53,818 nt of DNA from Bacteroidales bacterium (GCA_028282785.1 JANQHE010000071.1:68423-122240); one strand, 5' to 3'; shown: positions 26,362 to 36,457, numbered from the stretch's first letter. A program made the numbers and translations. The notes: a model not told the origin generated them from the letters alone.

Positions 26362-27264
26362 ATGGATTTGACACTTTTAGTACTAGCAGCAGGTATGGGT
26401 AGCCGATATGGTGGTTTAAAACAATTGGACCAGGTTGGTCCTGGCGGAGAAACCATTATTGATTATTCGGTATACGATGCAATTGAAGCAGGATTCAATA
26501 AAATAGTTTTTATTATAAGAAAGGATATCGAAAAAGATATGAAGGAATTACTTTTTGATAAGTATAGTCAAAAGGTTAAGATCGAATATGTTTTTCAGGA
26601 ATTGGATAAAATTCCTGAAGGCATTGAATTACCAGCAGATAGAGTTAAACCATGGGGGACAGGTCATGCTGTTTTAATGGCTAAAGATGTTATCAATGAA
26701 CCATTTGTTGTAATAAATGCGGATGATTTTTATGGTAAAAGTGCATTTAAGGTAGTTGCTGACTATATGAGAAGTAAACAAGAAAACCTAAAAGGTAAGA
26801 ATTGTATGGCAGGTTACAGGCTTCAAAATACATTATCGGAACATGGTACTGTGTCAAGAGGGGTTTGCAAGGTTAATGACAACAATGAACTGGTTGAAAT
26901 AACTGAAAGAACCAAGATAGGTTGGAAAGAAAATAAGATCATAGCTGATGATAATGGAAAAGATCTGGAGTTAAACGGAGACCTGTTTGTTTCGATGAAT
27001 TTTTGGGGATTTACACCTGATGTTTTCCCGGAATTGGAATCTGAATTTAAGAAATTTATTGTAGCGAATTATAAAAATATAAAATCAGAATATTACATTC
27101 CATCAATTGTGAGTCATCAAATGGATAATGGTTTAGCAACTGTTAAAGTTTTAGAAGCTACGGACCAATGGTTCGGAGTAACGTATAAAGAAGATAAACC
27201 CCTTGTAATCGAAAAAGTAAAGCAACTAACCAAAGAAGGAAAATACCCTGATAAATTATGGTAA
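26362..27264 (+). CDS. Sugar-phosphate nucleotidyltransferase-like protein
   Basis: Cytoplasmic NTP-transferase fold. LLVLAAGMGSRYGGLKQLDQ is the nucleotide-binding signature (the G-x-G-x-R-x(n)-K pattern), and FVVINADDFYGKSAF carries the metal-binding Asp. The GTGHAV segment near 97-102 contacts the base in relatives. Length about 300. I chose the ATG at 26362; a TTG two codons upstream is also possible. It sits between two Na+ symporters, so uptake and activation of a sugar is a plausible but unproven theme. The precise sugar or lipid-head substrate is unknown. Confidence 0.9.
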   Translation: MDLTLLVLAAGMGSRYGGLKQLDQVGPGGETIIDYSVYDAIEAGFNKIVFIIRKDIEKDMKELLFDKYSQKVKIEYVFQELDKIPEGIELPADRVKPWGTGHAVLMAKDVINEPFVVINADDFYGKSAFKVVADYMRSKQENLKGKNCMAGYRLQNTLSEHGTVSRGVCKVNDNNELVEITERTKIGWKENKIIADDNGKDLELNGDLFVSMNFWGFTPDVFPELESEFKKFIVANYKNIKSEYYIPSIVSHQMDNGLATVKVLEATDQWFGVTYKEDKPLVIEKVKQLTKEGKYPDKLW

Positions 27265-27265
27265 G

Positions 27266-27280
27266 TTAACAAATTGTTAA
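27266..27280. promoter_or_regulatory. Palindrome TTAACAA-A-TTGTTAA upstream of symporter 2
   Basis: Perfect 7-bp arms with one central base, 2 bp after the nucleotidyltransferase stop and 65 bp before the second symporter. A related TGTTAACA lies at 27315-27322. The like site upstream of the first symporter supports a regulatory role; chance in AT-rich DNA is possible. Confidence 0.35.
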
Positions 27281-27344
27281 GAATATTTGTTTATCTCATT
27301 GTATTTCTGCATATTGTTAACATGTTTTTGAATCGAATTGTTGA

Positions 27345-28700
27345 ATGTTAAACACGCTAGATTATATATTCATAGCAATTTATTTTATTGTTATTCTGGT
27401 TGTTGGATTTTGGTCCGGACATAAAGAGGAAAAGGAAGATTACCTTATAGCTGGGCGTAAATTAAGATCATTTGAAGCAACAACAACTATATTTTCAAGT
27501 AGAATTGGCGCTGCAATCTTACTTACCTATACAGCTCTGGTATATTTATACGGATTAGGAGCATACTGGTACTTTATCGGTTCGGTGTTCGGGTTATTCG
27601 TTTTCTACTTTTTTGGTAAGAAAGTAAAGAAAATTGGTGATAAGGAAAGATTTTACACTTTATCTGATTTCTTTTTTTATTTAAAAGGAAAAACTGCAGG
27701 ATATTTATCAGCAATAGTGGTTATTATTATCATGTTTGGGTGGGTTGTGCTTAATTTTACAGCCGGTGCCAAATTAGTTGAAGCTTATACTCCCATTAAT
27801 TATAACTGGTCCGTTCTGCTTATTGGTTTAATTATAATAGCATACTTAATAGCAGGAGGATTTAAAGCAGTTGTTAAAACCGATATCATTCAAACTCTGG
27901 GTATTTTTTTATTTTTTGTTTTAATGATTTATCTGCTGGTTAATTCGGAAACGAAGCCTAAAATAGTTATATCCGATTTAGTTGCAATTCCAACAAAGGA
28001 GATCATTAATTTTTTTCTTGCAGGTTTTTTTATTCCAATGGCTTCACCTGAATTATGGCAAAGAGTTTATGCAATAAAGAATCAAAAACATTTTAAACGG
28101 AGCTTAATTTTATCTTCTGTATTTTATTTTATTATCGGCTTTATTTTACTAATGATTGGTTTGGTAATTCGAACCGAAATAACTGATATAAGCGCAGATA
28201 CAGCCCTGATAGTAGGTTTCAGCAGTTTGTTACCAATGGGGCTGGCAGGATTATCTGTTGTAATTATATACTCAGCTGTTTCTTCTTCTGCAGACACATA
28301 CCTTTTTACAGCTGCATCTTCCATTACACAGGACTTTATGGAAAAATCAGGAACCATAAGGAAGGAAAAGCTATTTGTAACAATGAGGGTTATAATGGCA
28401 ACATTAATGGTATTAGGTGTTACAGCAGCAATTATTCTACGCGACATTATTGATACAACATTTTTCTTCGTTTCTCTGATTATGTCTCTGGGCTTTTTAA
28501 TTGTAGTTATCTGGATCTATCCAAAAATTAATAAGTATAGTGTGATCTTATCAATTATTTTCTGTTTGATAGGAGTAATTATTCCAACGGTATTAATAGG
28601 AATCTCTACATCTTTAGTGATTTATGCAATTACATCTTGTATTATTGGATTTTTGATTGGCATTCTTATAAATATATTTAAAGCTAAAACATCCGTTTAA
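27345..28700 (+). CDS. Sodium:solute symporter (SSS family), 451 aa
   Basis: A second, shorter SSS transporter with about 12-13 hydrophobic segments. Its N-terminus has LVVGFWSGHKEEKEDYLIAGRKL (first segment and AGR loop), and AYLIAGGFKAVVKTDIIQ is the family signature around 165-182. It lacks the long C-terminal extension of the first symporter and is distant from it, so this is not a recent duplication. It follows the nucleotidyltransferase by 80 bp that include a palindrome. Substrate unknown. Confidence 0.92.
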   Translation: MLNTLDYIFIAIYFIVILVVGFWSGHKEEKEDYLIAGRKLRSFEATTTIFSSRIGAAILLTYTALVYLYGLGAYWYFIGSVFGLFVFYFFGKKVKKIGDKERFYTLSDFFFYLKGKTAGYLSAIVVIIIMFGWVVLNFTAGAKLVEAYTPINYNWSVLLIGLIIIAYLIAGGFKAVVKTDIIQTLGIFLFFVLMIYLLVNSETKPKIVISDLVAIPTKEIINFFLAGFFIPMASPELWQRVYAIKNQKHFKRSLILSSVFYFIIGFILLMIGLVIRTEITDISADTALIVGFSSLLPMGLAGLSVVIIYSAVSSSADTYLFTAASSITQDFMEKSGTIRKEKLFVTMRVIMATLMVLGVTAAIILRDIIDTTFFFVSLIMSLGFLIVVIWIYPKINKYSVILSIIFCLIGVIIPTVLIGISTSLVIYAITSCIIGFLIGILINIFKAKTSV

Positions 28701-28794
28701 ATCCGGGGAATTTGATAAACATATTTTATTATTTTATGTTAGTGATTTAATAATGAGAAATAATTTTCTAACTTTATTACAAAAACTAACTAAA

Positions 28795-29520
28795 ATGATT
28801 AAACGCTCTAAAATCATATTATTAATACTTTCCTTAATAATTCTTCTTGGATCATTTACTAATTCTAAATTTTATTCTGATAAATATGAAAAGGTAAGGC
28901 AACGTATGGTACGCGAGCAAATTGTTGCACGTGGTGTTAAAGATCAAAAGGTTATCCAGGCAATGATTACTGTAAAACGACATTTATTTGTGCCGAAAAG
29001 CCAGGAAAGAATGGCGTATGAAGATCGGCCATTACCAATTGGAGAAGGGCAAACCATTTCGCAACCTTATATTGTCGCTTTAATGACAGAACAGTTGGAG
29101 TTAGATAAAAATATGAGTGTTTTGGAAATTGGAACAGGTTCGGGATACCAGGCTGCAATACTGGCTGAGATAGTAAAAGATGTTTACACAATTGAAATCA
29201 TTGAATCACTTGGATTAAGGGCAAAAAAAACACTTGAAGAACTTGATTATAAAAATGTTAAATTCAAAATTGGAGATGGTTATAAAGGTTGGAACGAAAA
29301 AGCTCCTTTCGATGCAATAATTGTTACATGTGCTCCTTCAAATATTCCAAAACCACTCGAAGAACAACTTAAAGAAGGTGGAAAAATGATCATACCCGTA
29401 GGTGGAAGTATTGCCCAGGAACTTGTTCTAATTGAAAAAAGAGAAGGCAAATTAATTAGAAAACAAGTTAGTTCAGTTCGTTTTGTACCAATGGTTCGTA
29501 ATGATGGTAAACGCTATTAA
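28795..29520 (+). CDS. pcm: Protein-L-isoaspartate O-methyltransferase, exported
   Basis: SAM-dependent methyltransferase that repairs isoaspartyl residues in aged proteins. VLEIGTGSGYQAAILAEI is the SAM-binding motif I; VREQIVARGVKDQKVIQAM and GEGQTISQPYIVALM are Pcm-specific. I chose the ATG at 28795 because it yields a clear hydrophobic leader (SKIILLILSLIILLGSF); the frame also opens at 28753. The leader suggests a periplasmic or membrane-anchored form, unlike cytosolic E. coli Pcm. Its last 113 bp recur as a degraded copy at 36681-36793. It converges with the minus-strand operon ending 27 bp later. Confidence 0.93.
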   Translation: MIKRSKIILLILSLIILLGSFTNSKFYSDKYEKVRQRMVREQIVARGVKDQKVIQAMITVKRHLFVPKSQERMAYEDRPLPIGEGQTISQPYIVALMTEQLELDKNMSVLEIGTGSGYQAAILAEIVKDVYTIEIIESLGLRAKKTLEELDYKNVKFKIGDGYKGWNEKAPFDAIIVTCAPSNIPKPLEEQLKEGGKMIIPVGGSIAQELVLIEKREGKLIRKQVSSVRFVPMVRNDGKRY

Positions 29521-29546
29521 TATAAATATCTTAACTAAATTGAAGT

Positions 29547-31769
29547 TTATTTCTTTATTGTAAACGTTCTTCTTTCTTTTATAATTTCACCGTTATCAGT
29601 AAAACCAAAAATGTCTATTACATAACTACCAATGTCATCTCCGGTATAGAAATCTAATTTAGTTTCTGTATTCTTTATTAAAATATTTGGTTGCCAAAAC
29701 AATGTATTTTTAAAATAAGGAATATTATTTTCCTTAATCATAGGAAACTCAAACTCCTCAAATTCATCAAACAACAAATAATTTACTCTTGAAGAGTTTT
29801 TTGGTAAAACAATATTATCTGATGTGGGATCTTTTGTAAACAGACTTATTATTCCTGAATAGGTTTTATCATATAGTAAATATTTTGTATTAACAATTTC
29901 TATTCTATCACATATTTTAGGATCTAAAGTAACTAGCTCATGATCGTTCTCATATATAACACCATTAATAAAAAAAATAGGTTTTCCCGGGATTATTTGT
30001 TTTGTATAATTGTCAATTATTTTATATTCTCTTTTGTTTTCGTTTGTTCTAACCGAAACATAATGAACCAGTTCATGAAAATACTCCAGAACCGAGTCTA
30101 GTTCCATATAATTTTCAAATTTAATTACATGATCTGGTTCTCCATAGAAACTATAATTTTTCCATTCTTTATTAATAGCTAGATTCTCAGTATATTCAGT
30201 TTTTACACCGGTTTTATAAACCTGTTGGATTCTATAATTTATATATAACTCGTGCAAATATTCTTTATATTCTTTACCAATATCAAATAGATATGGAATA
30301 CTCCAGGACTCATAATTATTCAAAAATGGATCATCAATTGTTATATGACAGTTTTTATCTTCAGATTTCACTTTCAACATTATATCTCTTCTTGACCGGT
30401 CTGGAAAAATCTTAAAATTAAATTTACCAATAGAATCGAGTTTATCAAAACTAATATCTGCAACAGAATCAATTACACATAAATAAATATTCTTATTTAA
30501 TAGTGGTTTTCTTTGAGCATTATAAACCCTACCTGTGATATTAATGCCATCATTTTCCAGGCTTCCAATATGAGGTTCGCCATTAGTTATGGAGTCAAAC
30601 AATATTAAATAATTTAAGGTAAAAGCGTCATCGATTGTATTCCCTCCTGATAATTTATTAAATATTGAATCCCTTTCTGGGATAGGCCTTTCAGGAATTT
30701 TTGTTACAGAGCAGGATATGATTCCATTCAATAATTTATTGCTGTTTAATTGTACAGAAATTGATACAGGTTCCCTAGTTTCATAATCGTCTTTTAACCC
30801 ATGAATAACCACTTCTGCAGAAACATTATCTGATGGATTTACGATTAATCGTTTCCACTTTACCTGTCCCAAATTGTTTTTAATTGTCAAAATGTTTTTA
30901 CTTACAAGCGAGTTTTTAGGTATATGAAAAATCATTTCATCATTAACCATTTGAATTGTTTTGAAAACATTTCCTAAATCATTCAGGTGGATTAGTAATT
31001 CATGATTGTTTATTCTGAACTTTTCAGTACTTCTTATGGAAAAAGTAAAAGAATCATTTTTAATATCAATTAAATTAACCACAATACCATCATTTTTTAC
31101 GGTAGGTAATTTAATGTTATAGGTTGTATCCGCACTGTAAGCGCTTAACCAATAAGTTTTATTAGCTGTTGGAATAAACGAGGCTGAGCGGGTATTTAGG
31201 TCAATTTCCGAAGATATCGTATCACCGTTTTCTGTTTTAATGTAAATGTTATTTATTATATCTATTTTTGAGTTGTATTTCCAATATATTTTATTTGTTA
31301 ATCCGGAAACTAAATCATTATTTTCTGTAGATAAAAGTATAGTACGATTTGTTCTTTTATTATTATTCGTATTTCTTTCCGGATTATAAATAAGTAAAGG
31401 TACATTACCATACAAAGACTTATATCCATAAGTTTTTATATTATATGTATAAGCAATAATTTGACAAAAACCGGTAGATAATGTATCTGAAATATTCAAA
31501 TAACCTTTAGCATTGCCATGATTTAAAAGCACTTTTTTTCTATTAATTGAAAAACCCTGGTTATTTATTAACTCAACGTAAGCAATTGCTTTTTCAGTTT
31601 TTGAATTAACATATAGTTTAAACCAGATTTCTTCTCCGGCGATATATTCTTGTCTGTCTGTTTTAATAATAACTTCTTGAATATTGTTATTATTAAAATT
31701 ATAGTTTTGGCTACTACTAACCAATACGTTCAATAAAAGCAAGGATAATACAATAATCTTTTTTTTCAT
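29547..31769 (-). CDS. MG2-domain secreted protein with plug-like C-terminus
   Basis: Exported 740-residue protein (signal peptide to about residue 20, VLVSSSQ). The start carries an MG2 macroglobulin-like signature, IKTDRQEYIAGEEIWFKLYV. A carboxypeptidase-regulatory-like Ig segment (INITGRVYNAQRKPLLNKN) appears near 405-430, and a stretch near 615-670 (GKPIFFINGVIYENDHEL, then ICDRIEIVNT and YSGIISLFT) is reminiscent of TonB-receptor plug domains. Similar MG2/plug hybrids are common, uncharacterised Bacteroidota proteins. It is last in a tight four-gene operon (7 bp after the DUF4249 gene), so it probably works with the receptor at the outer membrane. No enzymatic motif is visible. Confidence 0.82.
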   Translation of the reverse strand: MKKKIIVLSLLLLNVLVSSSQNYNFNNNNIQEVIIKTDRQEYIAGEEIWFKLYVNSKTEKAIAYVELINNQGFSINRKKVLLNHGNAKGYLNISDTLSTGFCQIIAYTYNIKTYGYKSLYGNVPLLIYNPERNTNNNKRTNRTILLSTENNDLVSGLTNKIYWKYNSKIDIINNIYIKTENGDTISSEIDLNTRSASFIPTANKTYWLSAYSADTTYNIKLPTVKNDGIVVNLIDIKNDSFTFSIRSTEKFRINNHELLIHLNDLGNVFKTIQMVNDEMIFHIPKNSLVSKNILTIKNNLGQVKWKRLIVNPSDNVSAEVVIHGLKDDYETREPVSISVQLNSNKLLNGIISCSVTKIPERPIPERDSIFNKLSGGNTIDDAFTLNYLILFDSITNGEPHIGSLENDGINITGRVYNAQRKPLLNKNIYLCVIDSVADISFDKLDSIGKFNFKIFPDRSRRDIMLKVKSEDKNCHITIDDPFLNNYESWSIPYLFDIGKEYKEYLHELYINYRIQQVYKTGVKTEYTENLAINKEWKNYSFYGEPDHVIKFENYMELDSVLEYFHELVHYVSVRTNENKREYKIIDNYTKQIIPGKPIFFINGVIYENDHELVTLDPKICDRIEIVNTKYLLYDKTYSGIISLFTKDPTSDNIVLPKNSSRVNYLLFDEFEEFEFPMIKENNIPYFKNTLFWQPNILIKNTETKLDFYTGDDIGSYVIDIFGFTDNGEIIKERRTFTIKK

Positions 31770-31776
31770 ATCTTTT

Positions 31777-32970
31777 TTAAAATATCCAAAAATCAGGTTT
31801 TACCTCAGAATCTGAAAATAAAGTACAATCAACACAAAACCTTTGATCGGTAAAACTTATACTGGCCGGATTGCCTAACAATTCCGGTTTTACAAAAATT
31901 GCATAAGTAAAACCTTTGTATTCGGAGTTTAAAAACTCATCAATTGTCATGTTTTGTTTTTCGCATGAACCATAGATATCCTGAAAATATATACCTAAAA
32001 CCGGAGATTTAAATGATAACCTTTTAACCGACTTATAAGCTGCATCAAAATATCCATATACCTTAATATTTTCATTGTTGCATTCAATATTAGATTTAGG
32101 ATTATAAGGTATATTATCAAAAACACTTCCATTATCAATATTATTTTCTTTCATAAACTCCCAAAACTTATATACACTTTCGTTAATTGCGTATTGTTTT
32201 ACTAAGATACTATACCCATATTTTGGCCTGGGATTTGTTTCATCCATATGTAAAATAGTCTTTCCTGTTAATTCATCCGTATTATAGCTAGATAAATCTT
32301 CTAAAATTATATCATATGACTGTTCTTCACTCCAACAAGATTTACGATTCTCATTCTGATCAAAATAAAATATGTCATCCCAATTTCTAAACTCAACTTC
32401 ATTGGCCATCCATTTCTGTTTAATCTCCCAGGTTGCTACATAATCCCATTTTAAAAAATAATTTTCGTTACTAATATCACCCCATTTGGTATCTAATTTA
32501 ATTTCAATACCTTCTAACTCTTCATCATATTCAAAATTGTATGCCGATTTGTATTCAATATATAAAGAATCAATATCCGGCCCCTTTAACAATTTTACTA
32601 TATCCGAAACATATTCTACATCATCAATAGTTCTGATCATTAATTGATATTCATGATCCATACTTGCTTTAAATTCTGGCCTTGTTAAATATTGGCCAGG
32701 GGATTTTTCCGTTAATACTTCAATATTACCATCTTGGTCTACAATGGTTACGATTGCATCTTCTTCAAATATTGCGGAATCACCATCAATTGATAATGTT
32801 CTGGTAAGTAAAACTTCATAAGGGCCATCCTCATTTGTTATTAAACCCTGAACTACTAATAGGTTTTCATAACTATCAATATTATGTTCATAAGGTTGAA
32901 CGCACCTATTAGTTATAATTGCAAAAATCAATACAATATGCAGTAAAAATCTATTTGGTTTAAAGTTCAT
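31777..32970 (-). CDS. DUF4249 family lipoprotein
   Basis: Exported protein of the DUF4249 family, known to be encoded beside TonB-dependent receptors and thought to be a surface partner of unknown ligand. The leader ends in AIITNRC (Cys about 23), an imperfect lipobox. VVQGLITNEDGPYEVLLTRT and IVTIVDQDGNIEVLTEKSPGQY followed by YQLMIRTIDDVEYVSD are the Ig-like N-terminal features of the family, and the C-terminal part has CVDCTLF. Length 397 is typical. It is 8 bp after the receptor gene and 7 bp before the MG2 protein, so translation is likely coupled. Confidence 0.88.
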   Translation of the reverse strand: MNFKPNRFLLHIVLIFAIITNRCVQPYEHNIDSYENLLVVQGLITNEDGPYEVLLTRTLSIDGDSAIFEEDAIVTIVDQDGNIEVLTEKSPGQYLTRPEFKASMDHEYQLMIRTIDDVEYVSDIVKLLKGPDIDSLYIEYKSAYNFEYDEELEGIEIKLDTKWGDISNENYFLKWDYVATWEIKQKWMANEVEFRNWDDIFYFDQNENRKSCWSEEQSYDIILEDLSSYNTDELTGKTILHMDETNPRPKYGYSILVKQYAINESVYKFWEFMKENNIDNGSVFDNIPYNPKSNIECNNENIKVYGYFDAAYKSVKRLSFKSPVLGIYFQDIYGSCEKQNMTIDEFLNSEYKGFTYAIFVKPELLGNPASISFTDQRFCVDCTLFSDSEVKPDFWIF

Positions 32971-32978
32971 AGTAAAAT

Positions 32979-35678
32979 CTAAAAATTAAATTTATACGTA
33001 ATTGTTGGAATAGGATTTCCAAATATCGATAATTGATAACCCTGTATTCTATTCTTATTATTTTCAAAATAAACAGAATAAGGATTATTTCTACCTAAAA
33101 CATTATAAACAGAAAATATCCATAAACTTGAAAATATTTTATTCCTTTTCAAACTACCTCTGAAAGAGATTGAAATGTCCCACCTTAAATAATAAGGTAA
33201 CCTGAATTCATTTCTATCTGAATATATTAAATAATAATTACCATCGAGTTCAATTTTTGATACCGGTAAAGTTGCAGGAGTTCCGGAACTATAGTTTATT
33301 ACATTAGATAAAATTATCCTTTTTGTTGGTTCATAATTAATAACAGCAGATAAATTGTTTGGTTTATCATAACTTGAAGGATAGTAACTACCTTCATTAA
33401 TTTGTTTTTCACTTATCTCATTATCTGACTTTATAAATGATCGCGAATATGTGTAAGATATCCAGCCTTTTAATCTCCCTTTATTTTTTTTAAGCAATAA
33501 TTCTAACCCGTAAGATTTACCCTTGGCATTTACAATTTCTGTTTCAGGGTGAGGATTAAGCTCAAAATTACTTCCGTTTACAAAATCTTTTATGTTCTTT
33601 ATGTTTTTATAGTAAACTTCTACAGATGTGCTAAACATTTTATTCTGAAATTCCCTATTATATCCAATTGAATAATGATCGGCAATTTGCGGTGGTATAT
33701 TACCATTACTCAACTGCCAAGAACTAACCGGTGTAATTGCCTGGCTATTTGTTAGTATACTTATATACTGCCTGTTTCTATTGTAACAAAAGTTTATATT
33801 TTGGTTTAATCTGAAACTATAATTACCTGAAATTCTTATTTCAGGACCAATGTAAGATTTAATAATTTCATTATTAGCATATTGAACGGTATCAACAATA
33901 TAATCTTCCAAAAGGATATTATCTTTATAGCTGAACTCATTATTCGGCCCTAAAAAGAAAAATGAGGATAACCTAATTCCAGCATCAATTCTGAAATTAG
34001 AAAATAATTCTACTTTATCTCCTAAATAAATAGAGGCTTGCAAGGCTTTTTCCTTATTTAATTTAACAGGATTAATTACGGACTCACTATTATATGGTTC
34101 AATATTCCAAGGTTTTACTTCATGGTAAATTAACTCAAGTCCACTTGTAAAATTATTTTTTTCACCAACTAGAAATTTAAACTTGGTATTAAGCTTATAA
34201 TCTTGTAAACTATGTTCACTAATGCTGGAGAATCCTTCGGCAGGGTTTTCTGTTCTTTGATTTATATAGTTTGTATAACCTAAAACGCTTTCCCAAATCA
34301 AACCATTTTCGAATATTTTTTTATACTTCAATGAACTTATTCTATTTGCGAAAGCAAAGGATTGTTCATCATTGAACGAAAAATCATCATAACTATCATT
34401 AAAAAATAAATTAATATTTGAGGAAGAATCTGGTTTAAAGTTTAGTTTTATTAAATAATCGTAAAACATAGCATCGCTTCTTTCCAACTCATCAACATCG
34501 ATTAGATTTAATACCCAATTTGAATATGTTCCTCTATAGCTTGTATTAACACTTAACTTATTTTTAATAATTGGTCCGCTGAATGCTATATTAGAAGATA
34601 CCGGACTAACACCTCCTTCAAGCTCAATTTTATTATTATTTCCTTTTTTAATCTCAATATCGTATACTGAAGATAATCGATTTCCGTATTCAATGGGCAT
34701 ACTTGCTTTATATAAACTTGCATTTTCAATGGAATAAGGATTAATTCCCGGAAAAAATCCAAAGAAATGGGAGTGTGAATAAGTATGCATTCCATCCACT
34801 AGTATTAAATTTTGATCTCCTTTTCCTCCTCTTACACTAAAAGACATATCCATTTCACCCACAGATTGTATTCCTGGTAATAACAATGAATGTTTGATAA
34901 TGTCCACCTCACCCATAAAAGATGGTAACTCGTTTATTTCTAGCAATTTGAGTTTTTTGAATCCAATAGTTTGCTTTTCCTTTTTTTCTTCGGCACCAAT
35001 AACAGTTACTTCGGATATCAAATTATTTTTTCGCACCAGCTCAACATTTAAATTACCTTTGGAGAATAACTGGACTTTTCTTAATGTTGGTTCCATTCCA
35101 ACATATCTGTAATTTAATATATGATATCCTTTAGGCAGGAATATAGTATATTCACCATTTTTATTTGTAGTTGTTCCAATTATACCTTCATCCGCAATTA
35201 TTTGAACTCCTTCTAAGGCTTTACCCGTAGATTGTTCAGTTATAACTCCTGAAATTTCGCCTACCTTATTCTTACTTCCAGGTACTCCTATTCTATGTAT
35301 TTGTTTATCAACATCTTTACTCTGCAAATTTACATTTGTATTTACAATAGTCTTATTGTTTACGTATAAATTATTTTTAGATAAGTCAATTTTTTCAATT
35401 TCTGAAAGAATTATATTATGATCCTTATAAATAAAATATCTCAACTGATTGTTGTATTTAAAAGACCTTTCTAATAATTGTTCTAAACTATCCGTATTAA
35501 TTTGATAAACAAAATATTTCTCTAGCCAATCTTCTTTAAAATAAAATTTAACACCATGCTTTTCCTCGTTATTTTCTATGAATTCTTTAAGCGTTATAAC
35601 AGGTAATTCATTTTTCTGTCCATATAGTATTAGTGAAAATTTTATTAGTAAAAAGATTATAAACAAAGATTTTTTCAT
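32979..35678 (-). CDS. TonB-dependent receptor with STN and CarboxypepD_reg domains
   Basis: Outer-membrane active transporter of 899 residues. Signal peptide to about 20, then an STN-like module (25-95), often a route to sigma/anti-sigma signalling. A carboxypeptidase-regulatory-like domain follows at about 142-222 (GEISGVITEQSTGKALEGVQI), and the plug at about 235-350 (MSFSVRGGKGDQNLILVDGMHTYS). The 22-stranded barrel ends in IPTITYKFNF. No separate FecI/FecR genes are in the neighbourhood. Substrate unknown. It is co-transcribed with an upstream 222-residue secreted protein (12-bp gap) and the downstream DUF4249 and MG2 proteins, defining one uptake module. Confidence 0.93.
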   Translation of the reverse strand: MKKSLFIIFLLIKFSLILYGQKNELPVITLKEFIENNEEKHGVKFYFKEDWLEKYFVYQINTDSLEQLLERSFKYNNQLRYFIYKDHNIILSEIEKIDLSKNNLYVNNKTIVNTNVNLQSKDVDKQIHRIGVPGSKNKVGEISGVITEQSTGKALEGVQIIADEGIIGTTTNKNGEYTIFLPKGYHILNYRYVGMEPTLRKVQLFSKGNLNVELVRKNNLISEVTVIGAEEKKEKQTIGFKKLKLLEINELPSFMGEVDIIKHSLLLPGIQSVGEMDMSFSVRGGKGDQNLILVDGMHTYSHSHFFGFFPGINPYSIENASLYKASMPIEYGNRLSSVYDIEIKKGNNNKIELEGGVSPVSSNIAFSGPIIKNKLSVNTSYRGTYSNWVLNLIDVDELERSDAMFYDYLIKLNFKPDSSSNINLFFNDSYDDFSFNDEQSFAFANRISSLKYKKIFENGLIWESVLGYTNYINQRTENPAEGFSSISEHSLQDYKLNTKFKFLVGEKNNFTSGLELIYHEVKPWNIEPYNSESVINPVKLNKEKALQASIYLGDKVELFSNFRIDAGIRLSSFFFLGPNNEFSYKDNILLEDYIVDTVQYANNEIIKSYIGPEIRISGNYSFRLNQNINFCYNRNRQYISILTNSQAITPVSSWQLSNGNIPPQIADHYSIGYNREFQNKMFSTSVEVYYKNIKNIKDFVNGSNFELNPHPETEIVNAKGKSYGLELLLKKNKGRLKGWISYTYSRSFIKSDNEISEKQINEGSYYPSSYDKPNNLSAVINYEPTKRIILSNVINYSSGTPATLPVSKIELDGNYYLIYSDRNEFRLPYYLRWDISISFRGSLKRNKIFSSLWIFSVYNVLGRNNPYSVYFENNKNRIQGYQLSIFGNPIPTITYKFNF

Positions 35679-35690
35679 AATGGCAGAAAT

Positions 35691-36359
35691 TTATAAAAGA
35701 GATTCACAAAATTCCATAAGTATAATAATATTTGGTATGTGCTCCGAGTCAAATTTTAATTTGTTTTTTTTAATAAATACTTTTATGTCCTTTTTGTTAT
35801 CATAAAATATTTCCATTAAATCTTTTTTTCTATTTATTTGATAAGCATTATTATTATAAATTATATAGTGATATTGCTTTTCCACAAATTTTTCAATGTT
35901 ATCTATACCATACATTTCATCTATTTTTTTCTCATAACCAATTAAATAAACCAAGCTATTTTCATATATTATCTGAAAAAATTCAATGTTTTTGTTCAAT
36001 CCGGCAGTAGTTGCATACTTTTTTGTGAAAAAGTACTTATTACCATTTATAGTTATTTCAAATTCTTTGATATATTTATCGTTCATCACTATAAATTTGG
36101 GTAGTGAATGATTAACCTGTTGATTTACAACAACATTCTGATTTAGCAGATCGTACAATACTTGTTGGTTCAGGAAAACTTGTGATTTATAATTTAACCA
36201 ACCTGAACTGAATAAATTAGTTTTAAAAAAAGGATGCCCTTCTGCATTTTCAATTTGGTTTTGATATATTCTTCCATTCAATAATTCGTTGGAGTTAGTA
36301 GATTGTGCATGAATAGAATTTACTATAATCATGAAAAGAAATAAGCTTAGTACTTTCAT
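35691..36359 (-). CDS. Secreted protein of unknown function, first gene of TonB operon
   Basis: I recognise no family. A 222-residue exported protein with a signal peptide (VNSIHAQ). A strand-rich middle (KEFEITINGNKYFFTKKYA) and a C-terminal helix-rich lysine region (DKKDIKVFIKKNKLKFDSEH) are visible. It ends 12 bp before the receptor start and so likely belongs to the operon. An accessory role in the receptor complex is inference from position only. Confidence 0.75.
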   Translation of the reverse strand: MKVLSLFLFMIIVNSIHAQSTNSNELLNGRIYQNQIENAEGHPFFKTNLFSSGWLNYKSQVFLNQQVLYDLLNQNVVVNQQVNHSLPKFIVMNDKYIKEFEITINGNKYFFTKKYATTAGLNKNIEFFQIIYENSLVYLIGYEKKIDEMYGIDNIEKFVEKQYHYIIYNNNAYQINRKKDLMEIFYDNKKDIKVFIKKNKLKFDSEHIPNIIILMEFCESLL

Positions 36360-36457
36360 CTAATAAAAAATAATAATTGGATATTTGACTAAATAAATAA
36401 AAATGGTTTAAAATTATATAATATAATTTTTACTTTGGGTTCTTTTTATGAAAAATA

